A stretch of 44,531 nucleotides of DNA from Halalkalibacterium ligniniphilum. GTDB taxonomy: Bacteria > Bacillota > Bacilli > Bacillales > Bacillaceae_D. The translations under genes and the position numbers were made by a program. How positions within the stretch are numbered: the first letter of the stretch is position 1; each line of letters begins with the position of its first letter. The notes under the pieces are model-generated. The model searched no databases and had not been told where the DNA came from. It was given only the letters and a program-made list of their open reading frames with translations. This document shows positions 16,206-24,642 of the stretch, one piece after another. The stretch lies in the NCBI RefSeq assembly GCF_000334155.1, contig NZ_ANNK01000162.1, forward strand, positions 1 through 44,531, in the 5' to 3' direction.

Positions 16206-17426
16206 CTACGCACCTACATTTTTGTTAAAGAATAGCGGCTCGATTGGATCGATTTCTTCTTTCACGAAAAGCTCTCTCGGAAAGTTAGCCAGCACTTCAC
16301 AGCCTGTTTCCGTCACTCTAAATGCTTCGCTTAATTCAACGCCAAAGTCGTCATACCAAACACCCGGAATCAAGTGAAACGTCATGTTCGGCTGCAAAAT
16401 CGTTTTGTCCCCTTGGCGTAGGCTCGCCGTATGCTCGCCCCAATCTGGTGGATAATTCAATCCCATGGAATACCCAATTCTTGAGTCTTTTTTAAAGCCT
16501 CGCTTTTCAATTGTTTTCCGCCAAACAGCCTCTACCTCTTCACAGGCAATCCCTGGTTTAATCATGTCGATGGCTGCATTTATTCCTTCAATCACTGTTT
16601 CTGCTAAATCTTTGACTTTGTCCGTTGGTTTCCCTAGATGCACAGTTCGTGCCATCGGACTATGGTATCGTTTGTAGCAGCCTGCCAGTTCAAGAATGGC
16701 AGTCATGCCTTTTTCATATTTGTCTTCACTCCATGTCATATGAGGTGTTGACGTCTTTTTACCAGCTGGCATAAGGGGAACGATAGCTGGATAGTCACCT
16801 CCAAACTCTTTCGTACCAGAAATTTGCGTTTCGTAAATCTTTGCTGCGACATCACATTCACGAACTCCGCTTGCAATGGAGTTAACCCCCACTTGCATCG
16901 CATGTTCTACAATTCTTGCCGCTCTTCTCATATATTCAATTTCTGCATCGGACTTAATGATTCGAACCCAGTTTACGAGATTGGTACTGTCTTGGAAGCT
17001 TGCATTAGGCAACCCCTTTTGAAGCTGTATATAGCATTTTGCAGTAAAATAATAATTGTCCATTTCAACCCCAATTGAACGCTTTCCCTGACCGATCTCA
17101 GTTAAGATATTGGCAACAAAATCCATCGGGTGTTTGGTTGTTGATTGAACATAATCATCTGAATACGGGATAATGTTGTCATGATAGAGCCAGCTTGTAA
17201 CCTTCGCAACATTTGCGTCCATTCCTCTACCAATCCACAGCGGCTGCTCTTCATCAATGATCACAATGAGCATTTGATGTACGTAAAACGACCAGCCATC
17301 ATATCCTGATAGATAACACATATTTGCAGGGTCTGTTACGAGCAAAACGTCGATTCCTTCCTTCGCCATCCGCTCTTTTGTTCTCATGAGCCTTTGCTTA
17401 TATTCTGCATGAGAAAAGTTACTCAT
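16206..17426 (-). CDS. doeA: Ectoine hydrolase DoeA/EutD (M24 family)
   Basis: The protein opens the ectoine ring to N-acetyl-2,4-diaminobutyrate. Signature stretches recall Halomonas DoeA closely: MCYLSGYDGWSFYVHQ, EMDNYYFTAK, GGDYPAIVPLMPAGK, YKRYHSPMARTV, GLNYPPDWGEHT and the C-terminal NFPRELFVKE. The creatinase-like N-terminal domain precedes the pita-bread domain. The ATG at 17426 (about 406 residues) has AGAGGGG nine bases upstream and matches DoeA's start, so I prefer it to a start 30 bp earlier. It is the first gene of a six-gene operon ending at 10110. Confidence 0.93.
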   Translation of the reverse strand: MSNFSHAEYKQRLMRTKERMAKEGIDVLLVTDPANMCYLSGYDGWSFYVHQMLIVIIDEEQPLWIGRGMDANVAKVTSWLYHDNIIPYSDDYVQSTTKHPMDFVANILTEIGQGKRSIGVEMDNYYFTAKCYIQLQKGLPNASFQDSTNLVNWVRIIKSDAEIEYMRRAARIVEHAMQVGVNSIASGVRECDVAAKIYETQISGTKEFGGDYPAIVPLMPAGKKTSTPHMTWSEDKYEKGMTAILELAGCYKRYHSPMARTVHLGKPTDKVKDLAETVIEGINAAIDMIKPGIACEEVEAVWRKTIEKRGFKKDSRIGYSMGLNYPPDWGEHTASLRQGDKTILQPNMTFHLIPGVWYDDFGVELSEAFRVTETGCEVLANFPRELFVKEEIDPIEPLFFNKNVGA

Positions 17427-17800
17427 AATGCATTTCCCCTCTGCATGTAATAACAACTTTATACCTTTATCTTAATGGCTTATGAAAAGAAAATATATTC
17501 TCAAAAATGTATGAAGTTTTTTTCTTTTTTTCATCAATTTTGCTGGCACCCTGTTAGATAATGTTTCCGAGAAATACTCAGCTTTCGCTAGACACCTTCT
17601 AAAAGGCCATTTCCCTTCCTGGGCCCAATTTCAAATGAAGCTGACAGATCCCTCCTTTATTTTTCAGCTAAAAACACCTACTACAACGCATCCAAACGGG
17701 TAGTAGGTGTTTCTGTGGAAAAGGGATAATTTGCTCGCATAGACTAAGCGTTTCCTTCCTTTTAGGAAGAGCAAACCGTCCTTGTATGTTTCTGTTTTGT
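17427..17800. other. Promoter region of the ectoine operon and end of pucR
   Basis: No gene was found. The near-palindrome GAAAATATATTCTC (17489-17502) lies about 65 bp before doeA and is a candidate regulator or promoter element. At about 17560-17605 a CTCAGCTTTCGCTAGACACC-like stretch resembles a degenerate dispersed Bacillaceae repeat. Confidence 0.4.
17672..17712 (-). terminator. Terminator after pucR-type regulator
   Basis: A perfect 13-bp stem (AAACACCTACTAC at 17672-17684 with GTAGTAGGTGTTT at 17700-17712) precedes a short T-run on the minus strand. It separates the eutB-pucR unit from doeA. Confidence 0.8.
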
Positions 17801-19513
17801 CTATCCCTTCTTGTCATTGGCAAGGCCAATGGACCAAACCTTTAAGCTTAATGTTAACAAAAAGAGATGATCCGAATTGTTAAGAGATAGCCCTGTCAGG
17901 CTTTCTATTTTTCGGAGCCGGTAAAGAAGCGTTTGTCGGTGAAGGTTTAACGCTCTTGCCGTCTTGCTTACATTGCATTGATGATTAAAAAATACATTAA
18001 ACGTCTTAATCAGATCGTTTTCCTTTTTCTCATCATATTGTACGAGCGGATAAATAGTAGCCGAGACAATATCAATCATTTCATCATTTTTCATAAGGGA
18101 CAAAATCGCACGTTCAAACGTTGTATCGTAATAATGAATTCGACGATGCAGCGCTCCCTTTTTCTTGCCAATGTAGAGAGAAAGCTTTGCTTCCTTATAG
18201 CTTTTGTAAAATTGATTCGGCCGCTCATGCTGGCTGCCAATTGCCCAAAGGATGTTAAGATCAGGAAGGAGATTCGTGAGCCGCCGATCAACTAGGTCTA
18301 GAAAGTCATTGACCGAATCATAAGAGGAGTCGCCACTTGTTGTTTCTAAAAATAAAATTAATTCTTCGTTTTTATTGGTTACCATAAGTTGTCTTTGGAG
18401 AGATTGTGCTGAATGAATAAGCTCTTCTTCAATATAATGAACCATGCTTTGAAGCCACTCCTGATAGGAGCCTTGCACATTTTTCACTTTATGATAATAG
18501 ACTTCCATTTTTTCTAATGTTGCAACGATGCAAACAAAAGGCAACTCAATGTTATAGCCTAATACTTTTCCTCTTCGAACAACCCTTTCCCATGATTCAA
18601 TCGGCTCTAATGCGAGTCTTGTAACGAAGTCATCTCGAAGTCTTACCTCCGTCTCTTCAATCGCATTTTCCCGGAGAAACCAAAAGGCAGCCGTTGTGAC
18701 CGCATGCTCTAAAATATTGCTTACATACCGATTTAAGAGATCGTCTAGGTCTGTTCGTTTATTTTTTGGTAATACATATAAATACCCTTGGATGCGATTA
18801 TAGCTTTTAATAATTGGAAGCTGAATGACAGGCTGCCCACTATGCTCGACAGTCTGCACCTTCATCTGTAGAGGATCGCGAGAAAACGTTGCTTCATCCT
18901 CCATAAGAGGTAGGACACTTGATTCAACAAGGGCTCCCCACTTATCACTTAAGGATCGGGAGACAGGATGGATTCCTTTTATCATACAATGCTTATCCGT
19001 AATAATGATCGGTTGGTTAATTTTTTTGGAAACAAATTTCGCAACCTCTGTTAGACCTTCACCATTTAAGATTAGATTTAATAATTGCTCTTGGATTTTC
19101 TTTGATTCACCTAAGTCATACTGTTGTTTTTTTGTCAGCTCCTGCATCACTTGATGGGAAATATCTGCAAACCTCAGTTCCCAAGGCAATTCGATTATCG
19201 GAAAGCCGTTTTTTTCAGCAATTTCCAAAATTTCATATGGAATATCAAAAATAAATCTTCCTGTGGCAATCGCTAGTCCTGATGCCCCCGATTCGACGAC
19301 ATCATGGACAAATTGCTTAAATACGTCCATGTCATGGTCACAGCCAATTCCTGTTGTCAAAACCAATTCATTTTTTCGCACAAAATTTTCCACAGGTGCC
19401 TCTGTAATCGAAAGCCATTCTACATCTCGTTCACTTAAGTATTGTTCAGCTGCCCGAACGGTTGCCTCCTGTAAAATTTCTAAGTTCATGATGTCTGCCA
19501 TTGTAACCTGCAT
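17801..19513 (-). CDS. PucR-family transcriptional regulator, probable ectoine-cluster regulator
   Basis: The 570-residue protein has the N-terminal PucR domain (about 5-125), a central GGDEF-like/CdaR region, and a C-terminal HTH_30 (NVSKTARALNLHRQTLLYRLRKIE, here split as NVSKTARALNLHRQ then LLYRLRKIE). PucR-type regulators activate catabolic genes in response to pathway metabolites. It lies 28 bp after eutB and faces the doeA operon in the same direction, so it likely controls both. Proteobacterial ectoine clusters use the MocR-type EnuR instead. The start at 19513 has AAGGAGGT about 13 bases upstream, which is rather far. Confidence 0.88.
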   Translation of the reverse strand: MQVTMADIMNLEILQEATVRAAEQYLSERDVEWLSITEAPVENFVRKNELVLTTGIGCDHDMDVFKQFVHDVVESGASGLAIATGRFIFDIPYEILEIAEKNGFPIIELPWELRFADISHQVMQELTKKQQYDLGESKKIQEQLLNLILNGEGLTEVAKFVSKKINQPIIITDKHCMIKGIHPVSRSLSDKWGALVESSVLPLMEDEATFSRDPLQMKVQTVEHSGQPVIQLPIIKSYNRIQGYLYVLPKNKRTDLDDLLNRYVSNILEHAVTTAAFWFLRENAIEETEVRLRDDFVTRLALEPIESWERVVRRGKVLGYNIELPFVCIVATLEKMEVYYHKVKNVQGSYQEWLQSMVHYIEEELIHSAQSLQRQLMVTNKNEELILFLETTSGDSSYDSVNDFLDLVDRRLTNLLPDLNILWAIGSQHERPNQFYKSYKEAKLSLYIGKKKGALHRRIHYYDTTFERAILSLMKNDEMIDIVSATIYPLVQYDEKKENDLIKTFNVFFNHQCNVSKTARALNLHRQTLLYRLRKIESLTGLSLNNSDHLFLLTLSLKVWSIGLANDKKG

Positions 19514-19540
19514 TGTTTTTTATTCTACCTCCTTACCATG

Positions 19541-20542
19541 TTAAACCATACGATTCTGATTTAAATATGCTTTCATCACATCATAAACAACGGTGATATC
19601 GACATTGCTGCCACTTATAATAATGACAACATTTTTCTTCTCGTACTTTTGTTTTTCTTTTAATAGTGCAGCGACTCCTGTAGCTGCGGCTCCTTCTACA
19701 ATCAAACGATGCTTATCGATCAATAAGCCCATTGCGTTCAAAATCGCTTCCTCGGAAACAAGTTCGGTCTGATCGATCATTGCTCTCACTAAAGGGAAGG
19801 TATACTGATTGCTAAGACCAATTCCTCCAAGAAGACTGTCCGCTAACGTTTCCTCTTCTTCCAATTCAATTGGTTTTCCAGCCTTTAAGCTTTCATGCAT
19901 CACGGCCCCTCGTTCCATTGAGGTTCCAACAATATCAATCGCATTATTATAGCTTTTTAAAGCAAGACCAATCCCTGCTAGCAGTCCTCCACCTGATAAC
20001 GGAACGATCGCTGTATCAATCGTTGGTAAATCCTCGATTAGCTCTGTGCCGATCGTTGCTTGGCCACAAATAATCGCTTTATCATCAAAAGGAGGGATAA
20101 TGGTCAATCCTTCTTCATCTCGTAACTGTTCACACCGCACCTTCGCATCATCCTGAGACTTCCCGTAAATCTCAATTTTTGCACCTAATTCATTAATCCG
20201 GTCAATCTTTGCCTTCGGTACCCGCGGTGACATGCAAATAACTGCCTTCATTCCAAGCTGCTTCGCAATATAGGCTACAGCCAGCCCATGATTGCCTGTT
20301 GAGAACGTCGTCACCCCTTTTTGTTGCTCATCAAACGGTAATCCTAAAATTTTATTTGCAGCACCTCTAATTTTAAATGCTGAAATGGGATGCGTGTTTT
20401 CAAGCTTTAAATAAACATTTCCATTTACCAAACTTGATAAGTAATGTGACTTTATTAAAGGAGTCCGTTGCACGACTTGATAGATCCGTTTTCTTGCTTC
20501 CCATATCAAATGAGAGGGAATCAGGCAATTCACATCAATCAT
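19541..20542 (-). CDS. eutB: EutB-like threonine dehydratase family protein (hydroxyectoine use)
   Basis: This protein of about 333 residues is a fold-type II PLP enzyme. The PLP lysine is K57 in HPISAFKIRGA, the phosphate loop is SGGGLLAGI, and a C-terminal IISGSNVD motif is present. It lacks the ACT-like tail of biosynthetic IlvA. EutB is thought to act with EutA and EutC in converting hydroxyectoine to ectoine. A TTG at 20560 would add six residues, but AAAGGA lies nine bases before the ATG at 20542, which I prefer. It is transcribed with the pucR-type gene 28 bp downstream. A plain threonine/serine dehydratase remains possible. Confidence 0.82.
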   Translation of the reverse strand: MIDVNCLIPSHLIWEARKRIYQVVQRTPLIKSHYLSSLVNGNVYLKLENTHPISAFKIRGAANKILGLPFDEQQKGVTTFSTGNHGLAVAYIAKQLGMKAVICMSPRVPKAKIDRINELGAKIEIYGKSQDDAKVRCEQLRDEEGLTIIPPFDDKAIICGQATIGTELIEDLPTIDTAIVPLSGGGLLAGIGLALKSYNNAIDIVGTSMERGAVMHESLKAGKPIELEEEETLADSLLGGIGLSNQYTFPLVRAMIDQTELVSEEAILNAMGLLIDKHRLIVEGAAATGVAALLKEKQKYEKKNVVIIISGSNVDITVVYDVMKAYLNQNRMV

Positions 20543-20807
20543 GGCTATTGTTCCTTTCAATAAAAAGATTGTTTTTATTTAAGAAATATTAAGAAAAGTG
20601 GCTTCATTCTGTTTATTTTAAGTTTACTTGAAAATGAGAAAGGTTACATTACAAAATTTTTCTAAACGGTTTTTTAGTTGGATATTCATAAAGAGGCATT
20701 CTTAATGCATACCAGCCAAAACGCCTTTAATAAATGGTTTAGCTCATGTATAAACTTTGAAGGTTTTTCAGAGATGAATGGAAAGAATTTTTGGGAGGAT
20801 ACATTTC

Positions 20808-20909
20808 ATGCTTTCAACCTACGGAACGTTCATTGGCACCTTTGCCTTTTTTCTCATTAGATGTATAAGCTTAATTGCATGGGCGCGGAAACAGTATAAA
20901 TCTAAGTGA
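20808..20909 (+). CDS. 33-residue single-pass membrane protein, copy 1
   Basis: This small gene encodes MLSTYGTFIGTF, a hydrophobic run carrying an unusual Arg18, and a basic tail ARKQYKSK. GGGAGG lies nine bases before the ATG. A second copy at 23522 is identical at 28 of 33 residues. Between the copies I count about ten synonymous but only five amino-acid-changing codon differences, which supports coding. About 50 bases of leader are also similar. The size and single helix resemble accessory subunits of transporters or oxidases, but no partner gene is adjacent and I do not recognise the family. The Arg in the helix suggests this copy may be decaying. Confidence 0.6.
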   Translation: MLSTYGTFIGTFAFFLIRCISLIAWARKQYKSK

Positions 20910-21037
20910 AGCTTATAGAGGAGAGGGCAGAGACCGCATTCAATTAAATGTCTGCGCGCTATTTTATTACTCATACATAGTGCAAGCATTTGAAAGATTT
21001 GGGAATAATGCGGCTACAATAAAACTGGATCAAAAGA

Positions 21038-21066
21038 GACACGCGTTGAATTAGCGTGCCTTTTTT
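21038..21066 (+). terminator. Plus-strand terminator downstream of small-protein copy 1
   Basis: A 7-bp stem with one mismatch (GACACGC at 21038-21044 with GCGTGCC at 21054-21060) is followed by six T. It would end a short plus-strand transcript carrying the 33-residue gene. The DNA at 20910-21037 shows no other gene. Confidence 0.7.
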
Positions 21067-21220
21067 GTATAAGCATGTTGTTTGGTATTCTGCCCTGACT
21101 ATCCCCAAAGGCATAATGACTAAAATGAATATTGAATGTTTCATTTATAACAACAGAGCTGTACGTAATCTAATGTAATTGTTTACCTAAAGGTCTGTAG
21201 AGTTTCTGCACAGGACGTAT

Positions 21221-21949
21221 TCAAAACTCTGACTTGCATTCCCTTACAAACCTTTCGAAAATCCTCAGCATCGTCTCATTCTCTAATGCCATCTCTTCCG
21301 GGTGCCATTGCACACCAATGATCATCGGCTTTTGACTTTCTTTTCCCTCTACGGCTTCGACCACTCCATCCGGTGCGTGGGCAACAGCTTGAAGAGCGGG
21401 AGCAATTTTTCCGATCGCCTGATGATGCATACTGTTCACTTGAATGTTGGAACTTCCCACGAGGTCATACAGCATGCTGTTTTCCGATACTGTCACGTCA
21501 TGAGTCGGAGTAGGTCTTGCTGCTTTTTGATAATGTTTAATAGGCTCCTCTATTGCCGTTTCTATATCCTGGATAACCGTCCCTCCTAAAGCAGTGTTTA
21601 ACATGGCTATCCCTCTGCAAATCGCGAATATAGGTTTTTCTTCTTTGTATGCCGCCTCAATTAGGTGATTTTCGGTTGTATCCCGTTGCCTTTTTGTTTT
21701 TCTCAGCCCAGGTTCCGGATTGCTTCCATAGGAGAAGGGATCCACATCCTCGCCCCCGCTTAAAATCAACCCATCACACATGCTAACCCAAATTTCTGTC
21801 ATCTCTTTTGGACCTAAAGGAATAACGAATGGTATCCCCCCAGCTTCTTGAACTGAAAGTATGTACTTTTCATGAAGGTGAACACTTGGTATCCCGTTAT
21901 GGTCTACAACAGAACTGCTAATGCCTATTACAGGTTTGTTCTTCGACAT
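21221..21949 (-). CDS. PuuD-like gamma-glutamyl amide hydrolase (class I glutamine amidotransferase fold)
   Basis: The 242-residue protein has GLILSGGEDVDP, the nucleophile Cys in FAICRGIAMLN and the catalytic His-Glu pair in GVQWHPEEM. This pattern is that of gamma-glutamyl-GABA hydrolase PuuD and relatives (peptidase C26), which release glutamate from gamma-glutamylated amines. AAAAGGGGAGAA precedes the ATG. It is transcribed away from the zinc alcohol dehydrogenase gene. No puuA-type ligase is in the window, so the amine substrate is unknown. Confidence 0.88.
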   Translation of the reverse strand: MSKNKPVIGISSSVVDHNGIPSVHLHEKYILSVQEAGGIPFVIPLGPKEMTEIWVSMCDGLILSGGEDVDPFSYGSNPEPGLRKTKRQRDTTENHLIEAAYKEEKPIFAICRGIAMLNTALGGTVIQDIETAIEEPIKHYQKAARPTPTHDVTVSENSMLYDLVGSSNIQVNSMHHQAIGKIAPALQAVAHAPDGVVEAVEGKESQKPMIIGVQWHPEEMALENETMLRIFERFVRECKSEF

Positions 21950-22117
21950 ATTGATTCTCCCCTTTTTGACGAAATTCGTTAATGCTCCCTACATACCACG
22001 TGATATAATTTTTAAACGTTTCCTGGTTGCCTTTCTTTTCTTTCTTTGGTTTAAAAATTGTTTGAATTTGCCGCGGTGCGGATATAGACTACTACCCTTT
22101 ATGGAAAGGATGGAGAT

Positions 22118-23254
22118 ATGATGAAAGCAGTAACCTATCAGGGCAACCAGAATATGCAGGTAAAAGAAGTGGATGATCCGACAATTCAGCAGAGCAGCGA
22201 TATGATCATTCGAATAACAGCAAGCGGAATTTGCGGCTCAGATCTTCACCTCTACCATGGGGGAATTCCTCCGGAAGAGGACTACGTGGTCGGCCATGAG
22301 CCAATGGGCATTGTAGAAGAGGTTGGATCAGAAGTAAACAACCTAAAAAAAGGCGATCGAGTAGTGATCCCTTTTAATATCGGATGTGGTGAATGCTTTT
22401 ACTGTCAGCAACAAATGGAGAGCCAATGTGATGAGTCAAACCCACACGGGGAGCCTGGAGGCCTTTTTGGTTTTACAAAACTATTTGGTAACTATCCAGG
22501 CGGTCAGGCAGAATATTTAAGAGTCCCTTACGCTGATTTCACTTCTTTTAAAGTTCCTGAATCCAGTAATCTTGATGATGAAAGTGTCTTATTTCTATCT
22601 GATGTTGTTCCGACCGCTTACTGGAGTGTGGAAAATAGCGGAGTGAAAAAAGGCGATACTGTTATTGTACTAGGAAGCGGACCAATCGGCCTAATGACAC
22701 AGAAATTTGCTTGGCTGAAGGGAGCAAAAAGAGTCATTGCAGTCGATCAGGTAGAGCACCGTCTCGAACATGCAAAACGTACCAATCATGTGGAAACATA
22801 CAATTTTAAAAAAATAAAAGAAATAGGCTCTTACTTACATGAAGAAACAGACGGAGGGGCTGATGTAGTGATTGACTGCGTGGGGATGGACGGTACTGTG
22901 CCGCCCAATAAAAAATTTGGCTCCGAACACGATAATCAATTTGGGACAATCAGTCCGATTCTTACAGCATCTGAGTCTGTAAGAAAATTTGGTACGGTCC
23001 AGCTTACAGGTGTTTACGGAACGGAAGCGAATAACTTTCCACTTGGGGACTTTTTTAGCCGTAATGTTTCCTTAAAGATGGGCCAAGCACCCGTGATTCA
23101 CCTTATGCCTAAATTGTACGAGATGATTGAAAATGAAAATTTCGATCCCACTGATATCATTACACATAAGCTGTCACTGGAGGATGCAGCAAAAGGCTAT
23201 GAAATCTTTGATAAAAAATTGGACAACAATATTAAAGTAATTTTGAAACCATAA
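22118..23254 (+). CDS. Zinc-dependent alcohol dehydrogenase (formaldehyde dehydrogenase-like)
   Basis: The 378-residue medium-chain dehydrogenase has the catalytic zinc Cys in GICGSDLH, GHEPMGIVEEVG, and a structural zinc site with four Cys in CGECFYCQQQMESQC. The Rossmann motif is VLGSGPIGLM. The sequence is closest in feel to the glutathione-independent formaldehyde dehydrogenase-like branch (B. subtilis YycR type), but the alcohol substrate is not determinable. Two adjacent ATGs (22118, 22121) follow GGATGGAG. It is divergent from the PuuD-like gene and ends at a strong hairpin. Confidence 0.9.
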   Translation: MMKAVTYQGNQNMQVKEVDDPTIQQSSDMIIRITASGICGSDLHLYHGGIPPEEDYVVGHEPMGIVEEVGSEVNNLKKGDRVVIPFNIGCGECFYCQQQMESQCDESNPHGEPGGLFGFTKLFGNYPGGQAEYLRVPYADFTSFKVPESSNLDDESVLFLSDVVPTAYWSVENSGVKKGDTVIVLGSGPIGLMTQKFAWLKGAKRVIAVDQVEHRLEHAKRTNHVETYNFKKIKEIGSYLHEETDGGADVVIDCVGMDGTVPPNKKFGSEHDNQFGTISPILTASESVRKFGTVQLTGVYGTEANNFPLGDFFSRNVSLKMGQAPVIHLMPKLYEMIENENFDPTDIITHKLSLEDAAKGYEIFDKKLDNNIKVILKP

Positions 23255-23256
23255 AT

Positions 23257-23307
23257 ATCATGAACTGCACCTTCCACCATGAAAAATTGGAGGTGCAGTG
23301 TCATGAT
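23257..23307 (+). terminator. Long hairpin after the alcohol dehydrogenase gene
   Basis: The arms ATCATGA-ACTGCACCT (23257-23272) and AGGTGCAGTG-TCATGAT (23291-23307) form a 16-bp stem with one bulged base. There is only a short T stretch after it, so it may be a terminator or an mRNA-protecting hairpin. Confidence 0.6.
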
Positions 23308-23521
23308 GTTTATCTCGATTATCAAAAGCACTAATATCCTTAGAAACATTTTTTATCGTAAATACAAAGAGACTTAATCGAAGTAACAAGAGGGTGGTCA
23401 ACTTTTGGGTTGGCGATTACACATTCGCCCTTCAACACATAAAAAGCTAGCAGCATGTATAAATTTTTGATGTTTTTCAGAAATTAATGGAAAGGAATTT
23501 TTTCATGGGGGATTGATTTTT

Positions 23522-23623
23522 ATGCTATCAACATATGGCACGTTCATTGTTACTTTTGCGTTTTTTCTTATCATATGTATAGGCTTAATTGCATGGGGAA
23601 TAAAACAATATAAATCAAAGTGA
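23522..23623 (+). CDS. 33-residue single-pass membrane protein, copy 2
   Basis: This gene encodes MLSTYGTFIVTF, an uninterrupted hydrophobic helix, and the tail GIKQYKSK. GGGGG lies about ten bases before the ATG. Compared with copy 1 (20808) it keeps a clean membrane helix. The leader from CATGTATAAA (23454) to the ATG is 68 bases here and 65 in copy 1, with shared blocks including TTTTTCAG and AATGGAAAG. The gene stands alone between the alcohol dehydrogenase gene and an IS200 remnant. The function is unknown. Confidence 0.65.
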   Translation: MLSTYGTFIVTFAFFLIICIGLIAWGIKQYKSK

Positions 23624-23757
23624 AGGTCATGTGGGGGACAAAATCATGGTGGTCCTAATAATATTAAATTATATTGCTGTTCTAACTAACTAAGCTCTTG
23701 TGACTGTGTTAACTGTCGCTCTGTTAAGGTTGTTTGCTCTTAAAGGATCTACATACA

Positions 23758-24138
23758 CTAATAAGCATAATGTTCTGCGACTACATCATCTTGTATTTGA
23801 TTTTTAATGTATTCTTCAATCACCTTTTTATTTCTTCCTACCGTATCAACATAAAAACCAGTGCACCAAAATTTTCGCTCCCCATATTTATATTTCATAT
23901 CATTAGACTACTTTTCCCTTTTAAATATCCTACAAAAGAGGACACACTTATCTTTGGTGGGATACTGACCAACATATGTATGTGATCCTTACAAGCTGTT
24001 GCTTCAATTATTTCTGCGTCTTTCCTTTCACATCACCTAATCTTTCTTTAACTTTCCGTATATCGCTTGTGGTGCAAATACGATGGGATACTTACAATTC
24101 CATTTTGTATGTGCTAAACTGCTAGTGTTTTGAGACAT
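23758..24138 (-). pseudogene. tnpA: Decayed IS200/IS605-family transposase TnpA
   Basis: The minus strand starts MSQNTSSLAHTKWNCKY, typical of IS200 TnpA, but is broken by internal deletions and stops. Later pieces in other frames give the HUH motif (ACKDHIHML), PPKISVSSFVGYLKGKSS, and the catalytic-tyrosine region FWCTGFYVDTVGRNKK, then EEYIKNQIQDD. All family landmarks are there in order, so the gene is a shortened, frameshifted relic. No TnpB was found. Open frames on the plus strand over this area are shadows. Confidence 0.85.
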
Positions 24139-24141
24139 TAA

Positions 24142-24209
24142 AAACTCCTTCCGTGTGCTTGATATATTGGTTGGCGAACCAAATATAGTTTAGCGTCACG
24201 GAAGAGTTT
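24142..24209 (-). mobile_element. IS200-type end hairpin before tnpA
   Basis: Nested inverted repeats occur just upstream of the transposase relic. The outer arms are AAACTCCTTCCGTG (24142-24155) and CACGGAAGAGTTT (24197-24209); the inner arms are around TTGGTT-GGCG-AACCAA. IS200 elements carry such a structure over the transposase start, where it limits expression and read-through. Confidence 0.6.
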
Positions 24210-24237
24210 TTTTAATACCTCACTGGAAGCTTTCCAG

Positions 24238-24260
24238 AACCCTAGGCCGAGCCTAGGGTT
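24238..24260. terminator. Perfect 10-bp hairpin between fmdB and the IS relic
   Basis: AACCCTAGGC-CGA-GCCTAGGGTT is followed on the plus strand by TTTTCATTCTTTTT. A second small palindrome, CTGGAAGCTTTCCAG, lies just before it. It may end fmdB transcription or be part of the insertion element end. Confidence 0.5.
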
Positions 24261-24277
24261 TTCATTCTTTTTAAAAT

Positions 24278-24559
24278 TTAATGGCTAATTTGCCAAGGGC
24301 GTTGTTGCGTTTTCTGATGTTGATGCTGATGACGTGGTTTACCACCAAGGTTTTCTTTTTTAACAATTTTAGGTTCCTTGCCTGCTTCAACTCTTTTTCT
24401 CACTGCGTTTGGTGAAAGAATAAGGTTGGGTGGTAAAAACACACGTGTTCCAGCTTGTTGGCAATGTGGGCAAAATGATTGCACATTATAGGTTGCCGTA
24501 CTTTTATGCCATTCTTCATAGAAACCATCTTGAGGACATTCAAATGTGTAAAAAGGCAT
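24278..24559 (-). CDS. fmdB: FmdB-type zinc-ribbon protein
   Basis: The 93-residue protein has the FmdB start PFYTFECPQDG and a second metal knuckle CPHC, giving a C-terminal-less zinc ribbon, then a basic His/Gln-rich tail. FmdB was named as a regulatory protein of amide-induced formamidase in Methylophilus, and homologues are common small zinc ribbons of unclear role. Being 83 bp after fmdA on the same strand supports a link with formamide use. Confidence 0.85.
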   Translation of the reverse strand: MPFYTFECPQDGFYEEWHKSTATYNVQSFCPHCQQAGTRVFLPPNLILSPNAVRKRVEAGKEPKIVKKENLGGKPRHQHQHQKTQQRPWQISH

Positions 24560-24642
24560 ATGCTCTCTCCTCCTATGTATCAGTTTAAAATCAAGAGAGG
24601 AACCTAATTGTACCAGTACAACCTTGATTAAGAACTAACTCG

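Noticed and set aside
17541-17560. TGGCACC upstream of doeA as a sigma-54 promoter
   Set aside because: No GC element follows at the -12 distance and it faces the wrong strand.
20832-20847. TTGGCACCTTTGC as a second sigma-54 promoter
   Set aside because: The GG-to-GC spacing is 8 instead of 11 and it lies inside the small coding gene.
20678-20860. A 60-codon plus-strand frame starting upstream of the 33-residue gene
   Set aside because: It runs through the leader and then overlaps the small gene in another frame; the second copy of the locus breaks this frame, while the 33-residue frame is conserved.
23734-23985. An 83-codon plus-strand frame
   Set aside because: It is the antisense shadow of the IS200 transposase relic.
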